Part shown: one piece after another, positions 10,227-20,640 of the stretch | How the letters are laid out: each line of letters opens with the position of its first letter | How positions within the stretch are numbered: position 1 is the first letter of the stretch | Source: Tholera decimalis | Taxonomy: Eukaryota > Arthropoda > Insecta > Lepidoptera > Noctuidae | Direction: 5' to 3' | Length of the DNA stretch: 64,000 bases | Assembly (NCBI GenBank): GCA_943138885.2 | Contig: OW964562.2 | Coordinates: 9,936,001 to 10,000,000 of the forward strand | Program-made: the position numbers and the translations under genes | The notes under the pieces: model-generated | What the model was told of the DNA's origin: nothing | Database searches by the model: none | The model's input: the letters and a program-made list of their open reading frames with translations, nothing else

Positions 10227-13200
10227 TAAGAATTTGCTTCAAGACCAATTCCACGAGACAGGTCGTTAAACCTTGGTCCATACAGAGGTTTTGTAAACAT
10301 GTCTGCTAGTTGAACTTGTGCTGCAACTTGTTTAACAATTACTTCTCCTTTTGATACACATTCTCTAATGTAGAAGTGTCTCAAACTAATATGTTTTGTT
10401 CGACGGTGAAATTCATAAGGCGGATTATATGATAATTTCACAACAGACTCATTATCAATACACAGTGTAACTTTTAAAGATTCTGTGTTAGTTAGGTCTG
10501 CAAAAAGCTTCTTCAACCACACAATTTCTTGTGCGGTTTCGCTTGCTGCTACAAGTTCGGCCTCTGTGGTTGATAGAGCCACTGAAGTTTGTTTTTGACT
10601 CTTCCAGGCAATAGCAGTGCCAGCATAAAGGCAAACCATGCCTGTGGTAGAGTGCCCAGTCTCTGGATCTCCTCCATGATCAGCATCTGAGTAGCACATT
10701 AATTCATTTGCTTTACTCTTTGGATAAAATGTTAAACCTTTATCGAGAGTTCCTTTAAGAAAGCGAAGAATTCGCTTTACAGCCACAATATCCTCCTTAC
10801 TGGGGTTTTCTAAATGTCTGGAAGCTACTGACACTGCATAACAGATGTCTGGTCTTGTTGCGACCATCAGGTAAGCCAGTCCTCCGACACAATTTCGATA
10901 CGGAAATTTCACATCTTCATTTTCATTAGTTTCTTGCAATTTTGACATCTTAATTGCCGGAGATGTAACTGATTTGCAGTTTTCCATGCCGAATCGTTTT
11001 AGTACCTTTTTGGCGTAGGCTGTTTGTCTTAAGTTTATTGATCCGTCTTTGTTTTTATTTATTTCCATACCAAGGAAATATGACGCTGGCTTCGATGTGA
11101 TTTTGAAGTTTCTTTCAATTTCATTTAAGAATTCTTGACCAGCGTTGTCAGTGGAAGCTACCAAGCCGTCATCGACATACAGTCCTACAATAACCTTTGA
11201 GTTTCCATTGACTCTTACATACAAGCAGGGATCTGCCTCACTTCTCTGAAATTTTGCATTCATCAGAAACTTATGTATGCACTCATTCCAGCATCGAGGT
11301 GCCTGTTTTAAGCCATAGAGACTTTTCAAAAGTCGACATACTTTTCCTTTAGGTACATTAAGTCCATTCGGTGGTGCCATATAAATTTCCTCTTCCACTG
11401 TACCATTTAAGAATGCAGTTGTGACATCGAATTGTTGTAAATTCAGATTTTCGTTAGCTGCAGTTCCTAGTATTGCTCTGATAGTTGCAAGTCGTGCAAC
11501 TGGACTGAAGGTTTTATCATAGTCAATACCTTCACGTTGAGAAAAACCTTTGATAACCAGTCTTGCCTTAAACCGTTCTATGGTTCCATCAGCATTTCTC
11601 TTTATTTTGTATATCCATTTGCTTGGTAAAGCTTTTCTACCTTTAGGTAATGTGGCAAGTTCCCAGGTATTATTTTTCTGAAGTGAGTTCATCTCGCTTT
11701 GCATAGCTTCTTCCCATTTTTCTCTATTTTCCGATGATATAGCTTCATTATATGTTTTGGGTTCAGTGTAAATGTCTTCTAACTCTGCAACAGCGTTCAT
11801 AACGCAATCATCATAACATATGGGCTTGCGTATTAATGAACGATCACGCAAAGCTCTGATTTCTGTTTGCTCTACAGCGACTTCATTTTGAGGTATTGGT
11901 AGTACTTCTTCTTCTGCGGAATAAATTTCATCTTCTTCAGAAATTGAATTATTATTAGTTCCTGATTGCATTTCTGTATCAACGTACGTGTCTTCTTCTC
12001 TTTCTTGACTTTCCTGTACTTCTCTATTTATGTTTTGTTCTAGAAATTCAATCTCAACATATTCTTTTTCTTTTCTTGTTCCAACATTGTTATTTTTGCT
12101 AGTGTTCTCTTCTTCCTTTATGTCATAGTAGAATTTCTGCATAATGTTTACATTTTTGGTTACAATCACTTTTTGCGTTGATGGTACCCAAATCCGGAAA
12201 GCCTTGGATACTTCAGAGTATCCAATAAAGACTCCAGGTATTGCTTTAGCATCAAACTTGTTTTGTCTTCCTTTTACGAGAAAGAATGCCTTTGCTCCAA
12301 ATCTATTAAAGTGTGCAACACTTGGTTTTCTACCAACCCATTTTTCAAATGGCGTTGCATTTCCGATGCTATTATTTGGACTTCTGTTTGACAGATAGTT
12401 TGCTGTGTAGATAGCTTCGCCCCATAGATACATCGGTGCATTAGACTCAATCATTAGACTCCTTGCTTTTTCTAGTAAAGTTCTATTTTTCCTTTCCGCT
12501 ATACCGTTTTGATGCGGTGTATATGGTGCAGATAATCTCCTGGTTATGCCATTTTCTTTTAAGAAATGGTTGAACTCATTGTTACAATATTCCGTGCCGT
12601 TGTCAGATTGTAGGCATTTAATTTTCTTTTCCATGAAGTTTTCTACTTCAGCTTTATAGACTTTGAACATATCTATGACTTCATTTTTAGTCTTTATGCA
12701 AAATACTCGACTATACCTCGTGAAGTCGTCAATAAAAGTGACAAAATATTTGTTTCCAGCACAAGAAGCTTTTGGCATCGGGCCACACACATCACTGTGT
12801 ATAATCTGAAGTGGTTCAGAAGTGCGAGGTTCAGTTCTTGGTTTGCCGATCGTAGCTTTCATTTTCGCTTTAATACAAACTTCACATTCTTCTGGCTGTT
12901 CATCTATTTTGAAATTAAGTCCAATCAAACTTTCATTCTTAAGTGCTAGTTTCATATCCTTGTAGTTCATATGTCCCAGCTTTGAATGCCATTCTGAAAT
13001 ATTATTATTGTGCACAAAATTAACTTTTTCATATTTTGAGTTTATCACTGTCTTGGGAAAAATCGCATAGAGACCATCTTCAGTTCTCTTCGCTTTAATT
13101 ACAATACCATATTTTGGATTTTTTACTGTAGCTCCATCCTTTTTGAAGAGTACTGTATTACCAGCATCTGTAATCTTCCCAATAGATAGGAGATTTGTAC

Positions 13201-14176
13201 AAAGGTCTGGAATGAACAATGTATTGTGTAGATTTATTTCTTTATTTGTGTTTAATAAGAGATCAACTCTTCCTTTTCCCAGTATGTTTGTGTTGTGATC
13301 TTTAGAAGCTAATTTCAATGTTTTATTCATGTGTTCTATTTCACTGAAGTATTCTTTGCTATAGCACATGTGGGATGTGCATCCACTGTCCAAAATCCAT
13401 TGTTTCTGGAATGGAAATGCTTCATCTTTTCCTAATAATGCTAAGCTATTAAATTCCTTTTGGTCAACTTTATTCCCTTTATTGTTGGGATAAATCCTGT
13501 TCTTATTTTTGTAATTTTTCCAGCAATTCTTAGTCATATGCCCCTTTTTCTTGCATATTTTGCAGTATAAATTTGACTTTGCATAAAACGATTCTTGTTC
13601 GCTTGAGCTTGTACTCGGGTTGAGTCCTTGAGTGTTTCTCCGCGCTTGGAATTCCTCTATAATTTTTATTTTTAGTTCATCCGGTTTCGGAAGATTATCA
13701 CGGGACTCAATTGCAACTCTAAAGGTTTCAAATTCTGAGGAAAGACTGTAAAGCATCATAATACTTAGTAAATCTTCATGAACTGAAACATTCATTTCTT
13801 CCAGTTTGTCTACAATGTCCATAAAGTTGTCTAGATGCTCCTTGATGTCATTTCCTTTTTCATATTTTGTTAAAATTAGTTGCTTCAGTAGCGTTGCTTT
13901 CCTCGCAGGACATTTACTAGCATGAGTTTCGTTTAACTTTGTCCAAATTTCATAAGCTGTTTTGCAGCTTTTTATTTGCTTTAGTTCCGACGGCGATATT
14001 ATTAAAATTAGCTCACTGACAGCCAGCAAGTTTCCCTCAATATCTGACTCACTTGCATTGTTTAGGTCAATCTTTTGATCTACAAATTTCCATAGTTTTC
14101 CTTTAACAAGTACGGCTTTGGCCTGTATTGCCCATGTATCGTAATTTTCTTTATTTAGACTTTCTATTCTGTTCAT
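10226..14176 (-). CDS. Copia gag-pol polyprotein (1316 aa)
   Basis: A single ORF from ATG at 14176 encodes capsid, protease, integrase, reverse transcriptase and RNase H for cytoplasmic particle assembly, cDNA synthesis and integration. The gag region is residues 1-200. The zinc knuckle CKICKKKGHMTKNC is CX2CX4HX4C (C205, C208, H213, C218). Protease has D263 in ILDSGCTSHM. The integrase zinc site is H397, H402, C431, C434; the catalytic triad is D462, D525, E561 with exact D,D35E spacing. RT has the YVDD box at 1000-1003 and SLYGLKQAPR upstream. RNase H has D1164 in CYSDADHGG, STTEAEL and CIDNES. The length suits the Copia family, and there is no frameshift or stop, so it may be functional. 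Confidence 0.96.
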   Translation of the reverse strand: MNRIESLNKENYDTWAIQAKAVLVKGKLWKFVDQKIDLNNASESDIEGNLLAVSELILIISPSELKQIKSCKTAYEIWTKLNETHASKCPARKATLLKQLILTKYEKGNDIKEHLDNFMDIVDKLEEMNVSVHEDLLSIMMLYSLSSEFETFRVAIESRDNLPKPDELKIKIIEEFQARRNTQGLNPSTSSSEQESFYAKSNLYCKICKKKGHMTKNCWKNYKNKNRIYPNNKGNKVDQKEFNSLALLGKDEAFPFQKQWILDSGCTSHMCYSKEYFSEIEHMNKTLKLASKDHNTNILGKGRVDLLLNTNKEINLHNTLFIPDLCTNLLSIGKITDAGNTVLFKKDGATVKNPKYGIVIKAKRTEDGLYAIFPKTVINSKYEKVNFVHNNNISEWHSKLGHMNYKDMKLALKNESLIGLNFKIDEQPEECEVCIKAKMKATIGKPRTEPRTSEPLQIIHSDVCGPMPKASCAGNKYFVTFIDDFTRYSRVFCIKTKNEVIDMFKVYKAEVENFMEKKIKCLQSDNGTEYCNNEFNHFLKENGITRRLSAPYTPHQNGIAERKNRTLLEKARSLMIESNAPMYLWGEAIYTANYLSNRSPNNSIGNATPFEKWVGRKPSVAHFNRFGAKAFFLVKGRQNKFDAKAIPGVFIGYSEVSKAFRIWVPSTQKVIVTKNVNIMQKFYYDIKEEENTSKNNNVGTRKEKEYVEIEFLEQNINREVQESQEREEDTYVDTEMQSGTNNNSISEEDEIYSAEEEVLPIPQNEVAVEQTEIRALRDRSLIRKPICYDDCVMNAVAELEDIYTEPKTYNEAISSENREKWEEAMQSEMNSLQKNNTWELATLPKGRKALPSKWIYKIKRNADGTIERFKARLVIKGFSQREGIDYDKTFSPVARLATIRAILGTAANENLNLQQFDVTTAFLNGTVEEEIYMAPPNGLNVPKGKVCRLLKSLYGLKQAPRCWNECIHKFLMNAKFQRSEADPCLYVRVNGNSKVIVGLYVDDGLVASTDNAGQEFLNEIERNFKITSKPASYFLGMEINKNKDGSINLRQTAYAKKVLKRFGMENCKSVTSPAIKMSKLQETNENEDVKFPYRNCVGGLAYLMVATRPDICYAVSVASRHLENPSKEDIVAVKRILRFLKGTLDKGLTFYPKSKANELMCYSDADHGGDPETGHSTTGMVCLYAGTAIAWKSQKQTSVALSTTEAELVAASETAQEIVWLKKLFADLTNTESLKVTLCIDNESVVKLSYNPPYEFHRRTKHISLRHFYIRECVSKGEVIVKQVAAQVQLADMFTKPLYGPRFNDLSRGIGLEANS

Positions 14177-14205
14177 CTTTGCCTCTTTTCAGATTAAGCA
14201 ACCAC

Positions 14206-14217
14206 GCTCTGCTACCA
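14206..14217 (-). promoter_or_regulatory. Primer binding site, initiator tRNA-Met type
   Basis: Directly inside the 5' LTR the minus strand reads TGGTAGCAGAGC. This is complementary to the 3' end (GCTCTGCTACCA) of insect initiator methionine tRNA as I know it. There is no spacer between LTR and site. Confidence 0.8.
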
Positions 14218-14383
14218 TGTGAAGAATTTAATATTATTGTTAAATAATAAAAATCACTTAAATCATATTGGTTTTATTTTTACAAAGATTGTTTTTTCGT
14301 TACTATGGTAATTAGCAAAAACCACTGACAAGTTCATCACTGCAACAGAGGTTTGCATTAAGTAGGTAGATACAATCTTTACA
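14218..14383 (-). repeat. Copia 5' LTR
   Basis: 166 bp, same sequence as the 3' LTR by eye. It carries the element's promoter and polyadenylation functions by position; no obvious TATA box was singled out. Confidence 0.93.
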
Positions 14384-14388
14384 TTACT

Positions 14389-14456
14389 TTTTATACTTTC
14401 TAAAACTTGCTCAGAGATCGCCCAAGATCTCTGAGCAAGATTTAGAAAGTATAAAA
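14389..14456. repeat. 68-nt hairpin with 31-bp arms
   Basis: The arms TTTTATACTTTCTAAA..CTTGCTCAGAGATC and complement pair over 31 positions with one mismatch around a 6-nt loop GCCCAA. Stem length and shape resemble a microRNA precursor or a tiny foldback. The Copia target duplication abuts the left arm. I see no second copy in the window. Confidence 0.75.
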
Positions 14457-16368
14457 TAATCATTGATACAATTTCGTTGATAGCTTATATACTAAACAGT
14501 TTTGCTGATTGTACAAACGAGGTGACTAGAATAATCTAAGCAATTATTCCTATCACCTAATGGGATATCTACTTAGCTTATATTTTTGGTTTGTTATTCT
14601 AGACAGAATATATTAGGAATTTAGGACAAACTTGTAGGTACTAATTATTTACTATTATTTTTGTTTCGTGACGATGATATTTCTAAAGGAGATTGTAACT
14701 AAATATTTATGTTACCATAGAAATCTTAATAATAATTAAGATTTCTGGGATGTTACCCAATTATAAGGTTGTGAAGGCATGATTGGCAGACGTTTTATGT
14801 AAAATACTGGTGCTAAAATACAACCGAATGTCCTTTTATTTATTAATTTATTATATACTTTATTGTACACATTATAATGCACTTAAGGATACAAATAATA
14901 AAACTAGTGTACAATGGGCGGTCTTATTGCACAGGGCAATGTTCTTTTGTGTGATGTATAAGGGTTCCGTAGTCGAGTGGGTAAAAACGTAACCCTTATA
15001 CGTAAATTCGTCATGTTTGTCTGTCTATCCGTATGTTTGGTACAGTCATTTTATTTCTAAAGTATTAGTAAATAGGTATTTACTTTAAATCAACTTCGAC
15101 CGGCTTGAAGAAAGTGGTTTATTCCGAGTTATCGTCTTATCCTAGCCTTTTCTCAGGTACACTACAAGAAACTGTCTAACAAATCGCATTTTTGCTAACT
15201 TACTAAATTACTGGATCGCAGACCTTTTCTGGTTTAAATGTACCATATTACACAGGTTACATTTAATCAAATTAAACTCATTACATTCTCAAAGTCTTCA
15301 TTACACAAAATTAACTAATTACAAAGGCTGGTTACAAACGAAAAGAGAATAACTCCTCAATATGTCCCTTCAGTCGGTCTTAATGAACTTAATGTAAGGA
15401 TACTCAATTAGTAGGCTCGGCAGTCTTCGTAATCTTATTGTTGGATTCGTCAGAATGAGGGAAGGGTGTGCTTTGTCTAATTACTCGAGTGTGAGGCTTA
15501 ACCTACAGGCACCTTTGGGTTTTATGTTTACGAATTGAGTGCTTTTATTTTTGGGTTACATTATGATAGGTAGAAATAATCTAATTACTAGGTGGTGAAG
15601 GTCAGATTGGCTGTATTTATAGGCAATATAATTGGGCTCCACCTTTACTGGGTAAATTGATTGAACTATGTTTTGACTATTTAGTCATCATAATTATATT
15701 TCGTATATGTGTTTTGTGGTGTGATGTGAAGTATTGCTTCTTGCATAATTTTACGATTCTAGGTCATACGAGAAGTATTATTGCTAAATTGGTGCCTGAC
15801 ATAATCGCTTATTTTTCGATTGCGTTGACTTACAAATTAATTTGTTTTTTTTTTACAGTTGAAAGAGACCATAGAGCGAAGTATCGGATATATCTCTATC
15901 TACCTTTCCTGAGAAAAAAAGGGTCTTGACAGACAGACGGACTACAAATTGACCCAATAAGGGTTCCGTTTATTTTAGGAGTACGGAAAATGTCAGATTT
16001 TTCTGAATCCTTGGTTTACAGGTAAACTGTGATTTTTGACACATTTACCAGTACCCTAAAATTAAACCAATATGTCGACTCAATGATAATGTGTTTAATT
16101 AGCTGAATTTATTTGCTTTAATAGTTACGAAGGAATATAGCCTTTCTGTTTCCGAGAAAATTGTAGCTGTAGTATCAAAACCTGCTTGTACCGAGAAATT
16201 TCTAACCCGCTGAGTCTCAACAAAGAGGTAGAAACTTACTCATTCGATATGCACCCCTTTCCACTCATTATGTGCACTCCACTAGCGACAATAAACTTAT
16301 TAGTGTCTAAGTACACGGAAAACCCTACAGTGGATTATACCAAATAAATTTCTTGAACGTAATAAGTG
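14457..16368. other. Spacer with SINE and repeat scraps
   Basis: It contains SINE-body fragments (about 14747-14815 and 15568-15650), a LINE tail with TATACTTTATTGTACAC (about 14855-14960), and partial AGGGTTCCGTA repeats near 14961 and 15958. No gene is supported. Confidence 0.5.
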
Positions 16369-16542
16369 TTTTTTTAAGGATGGGATATCATCCAATGACT
16401 GCCTCACAATCTGGGCGAAGCCGAGGGTGTGTCAGACTTTTACTGACTAAAACACAATCCAGTGCCATCCGTGTTCCATCATTTGTCCTTCGTCTTCCGA
16501 GGCCGTGATAATTCTTTCGAACAATTCTGCAACCCCGGCAGG
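16369..16542 (-). mobile_element. Short retroposon derived from R1-clade LINE 3' tail
   Basis: Its complement starts CCTGCCGGGGTTGCAGAA and carries TTTTAGTCAGTAAAAGTCTG, ending in an A-run (T-run on plus at 16369). The flanks ATAAGTGTT and ATAAGTTGTT may be an imperfect target duplication. The 5' boundary is within a few bases of the copies at 37840 and 56271. Confidence 0.7.
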
Positions 16543-16591
16543 ATAAGTTGTTGTATTGAAATTAAAGCCCTCTAAAACGTCTCATACCTAA

Positions 16592-16811
16592 TCTATACTA
16601 ATATTATAAAGCGGAAAAGTTTGTTTGTTTGTTTGTTTGCCTGAACGCGCTAATCTTCGAAAGTACTGGGTGGATTTGGATGCAATTTGGTATGGGAGTA
16701 GCTTGAAGCTTGAGGAAGGTTATAGGCTTCTTTTTACCCGATTTCAAAAAAGGAGAGTTATGTTTTTATCGTGATAGAATCTACGGGAGCGAAGCCCCGC
16801 GTGAGTACTAG
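16592..16811 (+). mobile_element. Helitron-like non-autonomous repeat (complete)
   Basis: 220 bp starting TCTATACTAATATTATAAAG and ending GTGAGTACTAG, lying between A (16591) and T (16812). This fits Helitron 5'-TC...CTAG-3' termini and A/T insertion. It carries a GGGAGCGAAGCCCCGCG stem-forming segment before the end. It serves as the empty-site reference for the MITE at 556-948. Confidence 0.7.
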
Positions 16812-16964
16812 TATTTTTATATGACTACACCTAAGGCTTGCAATATTGATATAATAATAATTACTGTATTATAGGAAAGCCATTTAGCCTCTTTCCAACT
16901 ATGTTTCGGTCGGCTTCCAGTCTAACTGAAAGTAGCTGAGTATCAATTAACTTCCTCGACTTAA

Positions 16965-17629
16965 GGGCCTGTGGACACCACGTTTTTTAAACGCGCCGAC
17001 GACGCGCGTTTGTAGCCATACAGACGCGATACGCACGCAAGTCAGACGCAGCCTATAGACCTTTGCATACCTGTATAAATTCAAATACGCGTTTGAATCG
17101 ATACAGACGCGCGTGTGTATTGATACAGACGCGATGCAAATGCGCGTGTGTAGCGTTACAGACGCGATGCAAACGCGCGTGTGTATCGATACAAACGTGC
17201 TGGCATTTTGCATTTTTAGGCCGTGCGCGCACTACGTTGCGTTTTGGAAACGCAAAATCTGTGAAGTATGGAGTGTCATAGAAGTGCGCGCACTGCGGTG
17301 GAATAAACGCGTGGGGTAGAGTCACCGGTGGCCCCGGTCATTCTACCGGTGCGGTAGAACTACCGCAATTGCGGCCACCGCAAGGCAGTGCGCGCACGGC
17401 CTTAAGTAGAACCTCGTCAAGAGTAGCAAGATGGCGTCGGTCGAAACAGCAATACTAACGCGCGTTAGCATCACGTTTGTATCGATTCAAACGCGCGGCA
17501 CCGGCGCGTCTGTATCGATACACACGCGCGTTAGTATCGCGTTTGCATCGATACAAACGACAACAATCTGCTCTGTAGGATAAAAGTGCGCGGCGCGGCG
17601 CATTTAAGAAACGTGGTGTGCACAGGCCC
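16965..17629. mobile_element. Harbinger-type MITE with nested MITE
   Basis: Inverted ends of about 35 bp read GGGCCTGTGGACACCACG at the left and GGGCCTGTGCACACCACG as the complement of the right. A TAA target duplication flanks it (16962-16964, 17630-17632). Ends beginning GGGCCTGT plus a TWA 3-bp duplication are typical of PIF/Harbinger. The interior is CpG-rich and filled with near-palindromic GTATCGATAC and ACGCGCGT units. Several overlapping frames exist only because of that composition. Confidence 0.82.
17219..17401. mobile_element. Second Harbinger-type MITE nested inside the first
   Basis: 183 bp with inverted ends GGCCGTGCGCGCACT and a TTA target duplication (17216-17218, 17402-17404). 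It therefore inserted after the outer element. It contains GC-rich internal stems but no ORF. Confidence 0.82.
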
Positions 17630-17632
17630 TAA

Positions 17633-18473
17633 CTGATGACAAATTTTCGGTCTCATTCTTATGACTACCTCAGTCATAAGAAGGCGACGTTATCGCTCAG
17701 CGATAAAGCCCTTAAAATAAATAGAAAAAAAAAAAAAAAAAAAGAATGAAACCTGTTGTTGACTGTTAAAGATGTTTCCCAATCTATTAGATAGATAGAT
17801 ATAATATTTATTTATTTATTTATTAGGGACAAAAAACAGTTACTTACATGTTATGATATTACATAAATGTTCTTAAGATATGTAAGTAAACACATAACCC
17901 ACACTATTATCCACGGATTAATCAATAACATACCAATTGAAAACGAACGGAAAACGATTAATAATGGAAACGGATTAATATTTTACTGTTAGTTTTAAAC
18001 ATTTTATTAGAATTTAGATGCTAATGCATTAATAGAGAGTGTTTTTATTAGAGAGAAAATATCAATGTCTATGAAGTGTGTTATAGGTTTCCACAAGACG
18101 ACGTAGAGGCACTCGTGCCCCGGCGTTAGTTTTGCATGCGTCCACATGGAACAAGCGTGGCACGCGAGCCCCCTGTCTGATAACAGTTCTAGGTACCGTG
18201 TAACATAATTTGTTCGTAAGGTCAGTACAATCAAACCTATTATGGCACAAACCATACATCATCATTACATCCAAAAGTAACCTTCGGGCTTCCAAGCTCT
18301 GAATATTTTATTTTTTAAGTAATAGGGAATAGGGAATCTTTGAATGATTAAATTTGCAGTTCATGCTACATAAGAATTTTTTCAGAAGAATTTGTTATTA
18401 TATTTAAGATAATAAGGATTCCAGATTGAAAAAAATATACTTTATTGTACACCAAATTTTTATACACACTTAT
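17633..18473. other. SINE scrap, poly(A), LINE-tail fragments
   Basis: A long A-run (about 17727-17744) follows a CAGCGATAAAGCCC-like SINE end. A GATA/TTTA microsatellite stretch starts near 17788. The end at 18425-18473 is the left half of a LINE tail (TATACTTTATTGTACACC) interrupted by the piggyBac element. Two overlapping minus-strand frames at 18.0-18.3 kb have no recognised motif. Confidence 0.5.
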
Positions 18474-18477
18474 TTAA

Positions 18478-19802
18478 CCCTAGATAGCTAACGTTTCTGA
18501 ACTTCTATGATAAGCTAACCATTCGACTTTTTGACGACCATTTTTTAAACGTGATTTTTATTAAAATTGTATATTATTTTAATCAGGTTTACTATATTCG
18601 TGGGTAGTATGGGATATAAATTAAAGATATTTATTACATAAATTAATATTTATTTAACTTTTAAGGACTGAATTTCAAATTTTAAATGGCATATGTTTCT
18701 TTGAGATCAATAAGACACTATATATTACAATGACTAAATGAGACACTATTTTTTAGAAATTCCTTCTTTTTCTTTTGGTATAATAAAGTAAACATCTTAA
18801 AAGTAACCATAAGTATCAAATTACTTAGATTTTTGTGGCACAAGTTGGGCAAAAGTCGACTGTATGTTCGCCACAAATGGGAACTCTGCAACTATTGCAG
18901 TGATTCTTTGTTATGCGCCTTTTCTTATAGAAACACAAACTGCAGCTATTCCTTTTCCTTGCTAGGCATTATCAGGTATCAGAGGACTTCCAGAACTAGA
19001 TTGCCCAAATATTTGACCTTGACCTTCAGCGTGTTCCTCATGGTTCAAACCCAATACATGTCTTATTTTGTCTTTTATTCTTCGAGTCATTGTTGGTATT
19101 TCAAGGCGACGTTTTAGCCATGGTTCAAAGAGTTGTTCATAGAATTGTTTCATAAAGCTTCTTCCTGACAGTGGTTTACCTCCAGACACCAAGACATTAT
19201 GGCAATATAGGACGTAAGAGTCGATACTCGATATATTGAGAATGTCATAAAACGAATATTGGCTTGGGTCAAGTGGATAATAGAGTTGGAAGCCGATGAA
19301 GAATTTTATATGAGGGGAAGAGCATCGGAAGTGACCTTTCTTATGCCTCTTCAATATCTAAAGGTGGACTTACTTTTGTTCGAGGGTTCATCGTGAAAAT
19401 CACTTTCCAGGTCATCAGCCAACAAACCATCCTCTTTTTCACTATAAAAAAGAACATAATTTGTATTAACATCATCTAACCCACGAACTGTCATCATCTG
19501 TGATCAACCTCGCAGCCATTCTTTACTATTAACTATGTAACTAAAAAAAAAACAAACCAATAATCAACACAAAGTACAGGTTTAAAAGTTACGCATAAGC
19601 TAACCATTCGTCAAAATGACGAGTATGCAGTAGGTATCTCAAAAACAAAAGTACTTACTGGCAAAACGTGACCACCACGCCACGTAGTCTAGCGGTCACT
19701 AAGTTGGCTCAAATCACCTAGTGTGTAGGTAAAACCATTAGAAAGGGAGAGGGAGATATTTATTAGATGCTCGTCATTTTGACGAACGTTAGCTATTTAG
19801 GG
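18478..19802 (-). mobile_element. piggyBac deletion derivative
   Basis: 1325 bp with ends CCCTAGATAGCTAACGTT and, complemented from the right, CCCTAAATAGCTAACGTT. It is flanked by TTAA (18474-18477, 19803-19806), the diagnostic piggyBac target site. Subterminal AGCTAACCATTCG and GACGA motifs are repeated near both ends. It sits inside a LINE tail whose uninterrupted relative is at 60.27-60.43 kb. Most of the transposase is missing. Confidence 0.92.
18825..19450 (-). pseudogene. piggyBac transposase remnant
   Basis: On the minus strand an acidic N-terminal piece (LFYSEKEDGLLADDLESDFH) is followed, after loss of the DDD catalytic core, by the C-terminal piggyBac segment (SSIDSYVLYC, GKPLSGRSFMKQ, PWLKRRLEIPT). 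After a frameshift near 18967 the cysteine-rich end reads CSLCFYKK...NHCNSCRVPICGEHT...CPTC and stops at 18825. This RING/PHD-like finger is a hallmark of piggyBac C-termini. Two further differences from an intact gene are the internal deletion and the out-of-frame junction near 19354. It cannot encode an active enzyme, but the element ends could still be cut in trans. Confidence 0.87.
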
Positions 19803-19806
19803 TTAA

Positions 19807-20640
19807 CAATATTGCAACAATTGTGGTCTTATTGCTGAGAGCGATACTTTCCAGATAACTTATTTAATTTTGTTCCAATGGTCAAATGTCCAATGGTCAT
19901 TGGTCACCTTGGCAAGTATTGCTTATCCTTGAAGATCGACCCATGCAAAAAATAATGAAACACAAAATCAGGAATCCAACAATACGAATACCTACTCGTA
20001 AACGAGAATATTCATGCCGTTAGGACTTTCCACATAAATCTAAGAAAGCCTCAGAGAGAATGGCAAGTAAGTCATAAAACATTTCAGTGAAATTATTACA
20101 ACTTAAACCACTTAAGTACTAAACCTACGAAGGTAGAAGGTATAAAAAGCTGGCAACGTGAAAGCTTCTTGATGTTAGAAGCGGTTCGTTTTGAAGACAT
20201 AACTAAGGTTTTGAAATCATTTCTCCTTCCCACTAAGTATATACATATATATCTTGGATCGCCGAGCAATTACGGCATCTCCAGCTGCGACTGATCCTTT
20301 AAATGTTGGTTTTCCATGGGCGTGTAGGTGCAGGAATGCCAAATAATAGGTACTCACGAATTCGATATCTACAGACTATATTGTTAAACAATAACATTGA
20401 ATACTTTGACAGGATAACGGAAATAATACAGAATACAGGATTACAAAAATAATTCAGGATTGAGCCAATGGGCTTGTGCGTCTGCACTGCGGGCCAGCTG
20501 TCAACCAAGAGACCGCTGCCCGCGCCATGCCAATCACAACTCCATACGGGGTAACCCGCTCGATCCATTTTCTAATTTAACTGTCAAATACTACAAATTG
20601 ATTAAAAGTAAATCGACTAAATCCTTCGTGCGCCGATATA
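19807..20640. other. LINE-tail remainder, otherwise unrecognised
   Basis: 19807-19870 continues the LINE tail split by piggyBac (GTGGTCTTATTGCTGAGAGCG). The rest shows nothing I recognise. The frame at 20299-20568 has no credible start or motif. Confidence 0.45.

Larger units (their letters stand above)
10049..14383 (-). mobile_element. Complete Ty1/Copia retrotransposon
   Basis: This 4335-bp element has 166-bp LTRs at both ends that are identical by eye (TGT...ACA in element orientation). It is flanked by a perfect 5-bp target duplication, TTACT (10044-10048 and 14384-14388). A tRNA primer site lies directly inside the 5' LTR and a purine-rich tract directly inside the 3' LTR. One uninterrupted gag-pol frame fills the interior. 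All landmarks of an autonomous Copia element are present, and zero LTR divergence implies a very recent insertion. The flanking hairpin at 14389 was immediately next to the target site. Confidence 0.95.

Noticed and set aside
14263..14463. 66-codon minus-strand frame through the Copia LTR
   Set aside because: It runs from the flanking hairpin into the LTR; an accident of the insertion.
16947..17325. Four overlapping Cys/His/Arg-rich frames
   Set aside because: They come from the ATCGATAC/ACGCGCGT mosaic and the MITE ends, with no start context or family.
18007..18295. Two overlapping minus-strand frames as small proteins
   Set aside because: They overlap in different frames, have no recognisable motif and lie in repeat-rich sequence.
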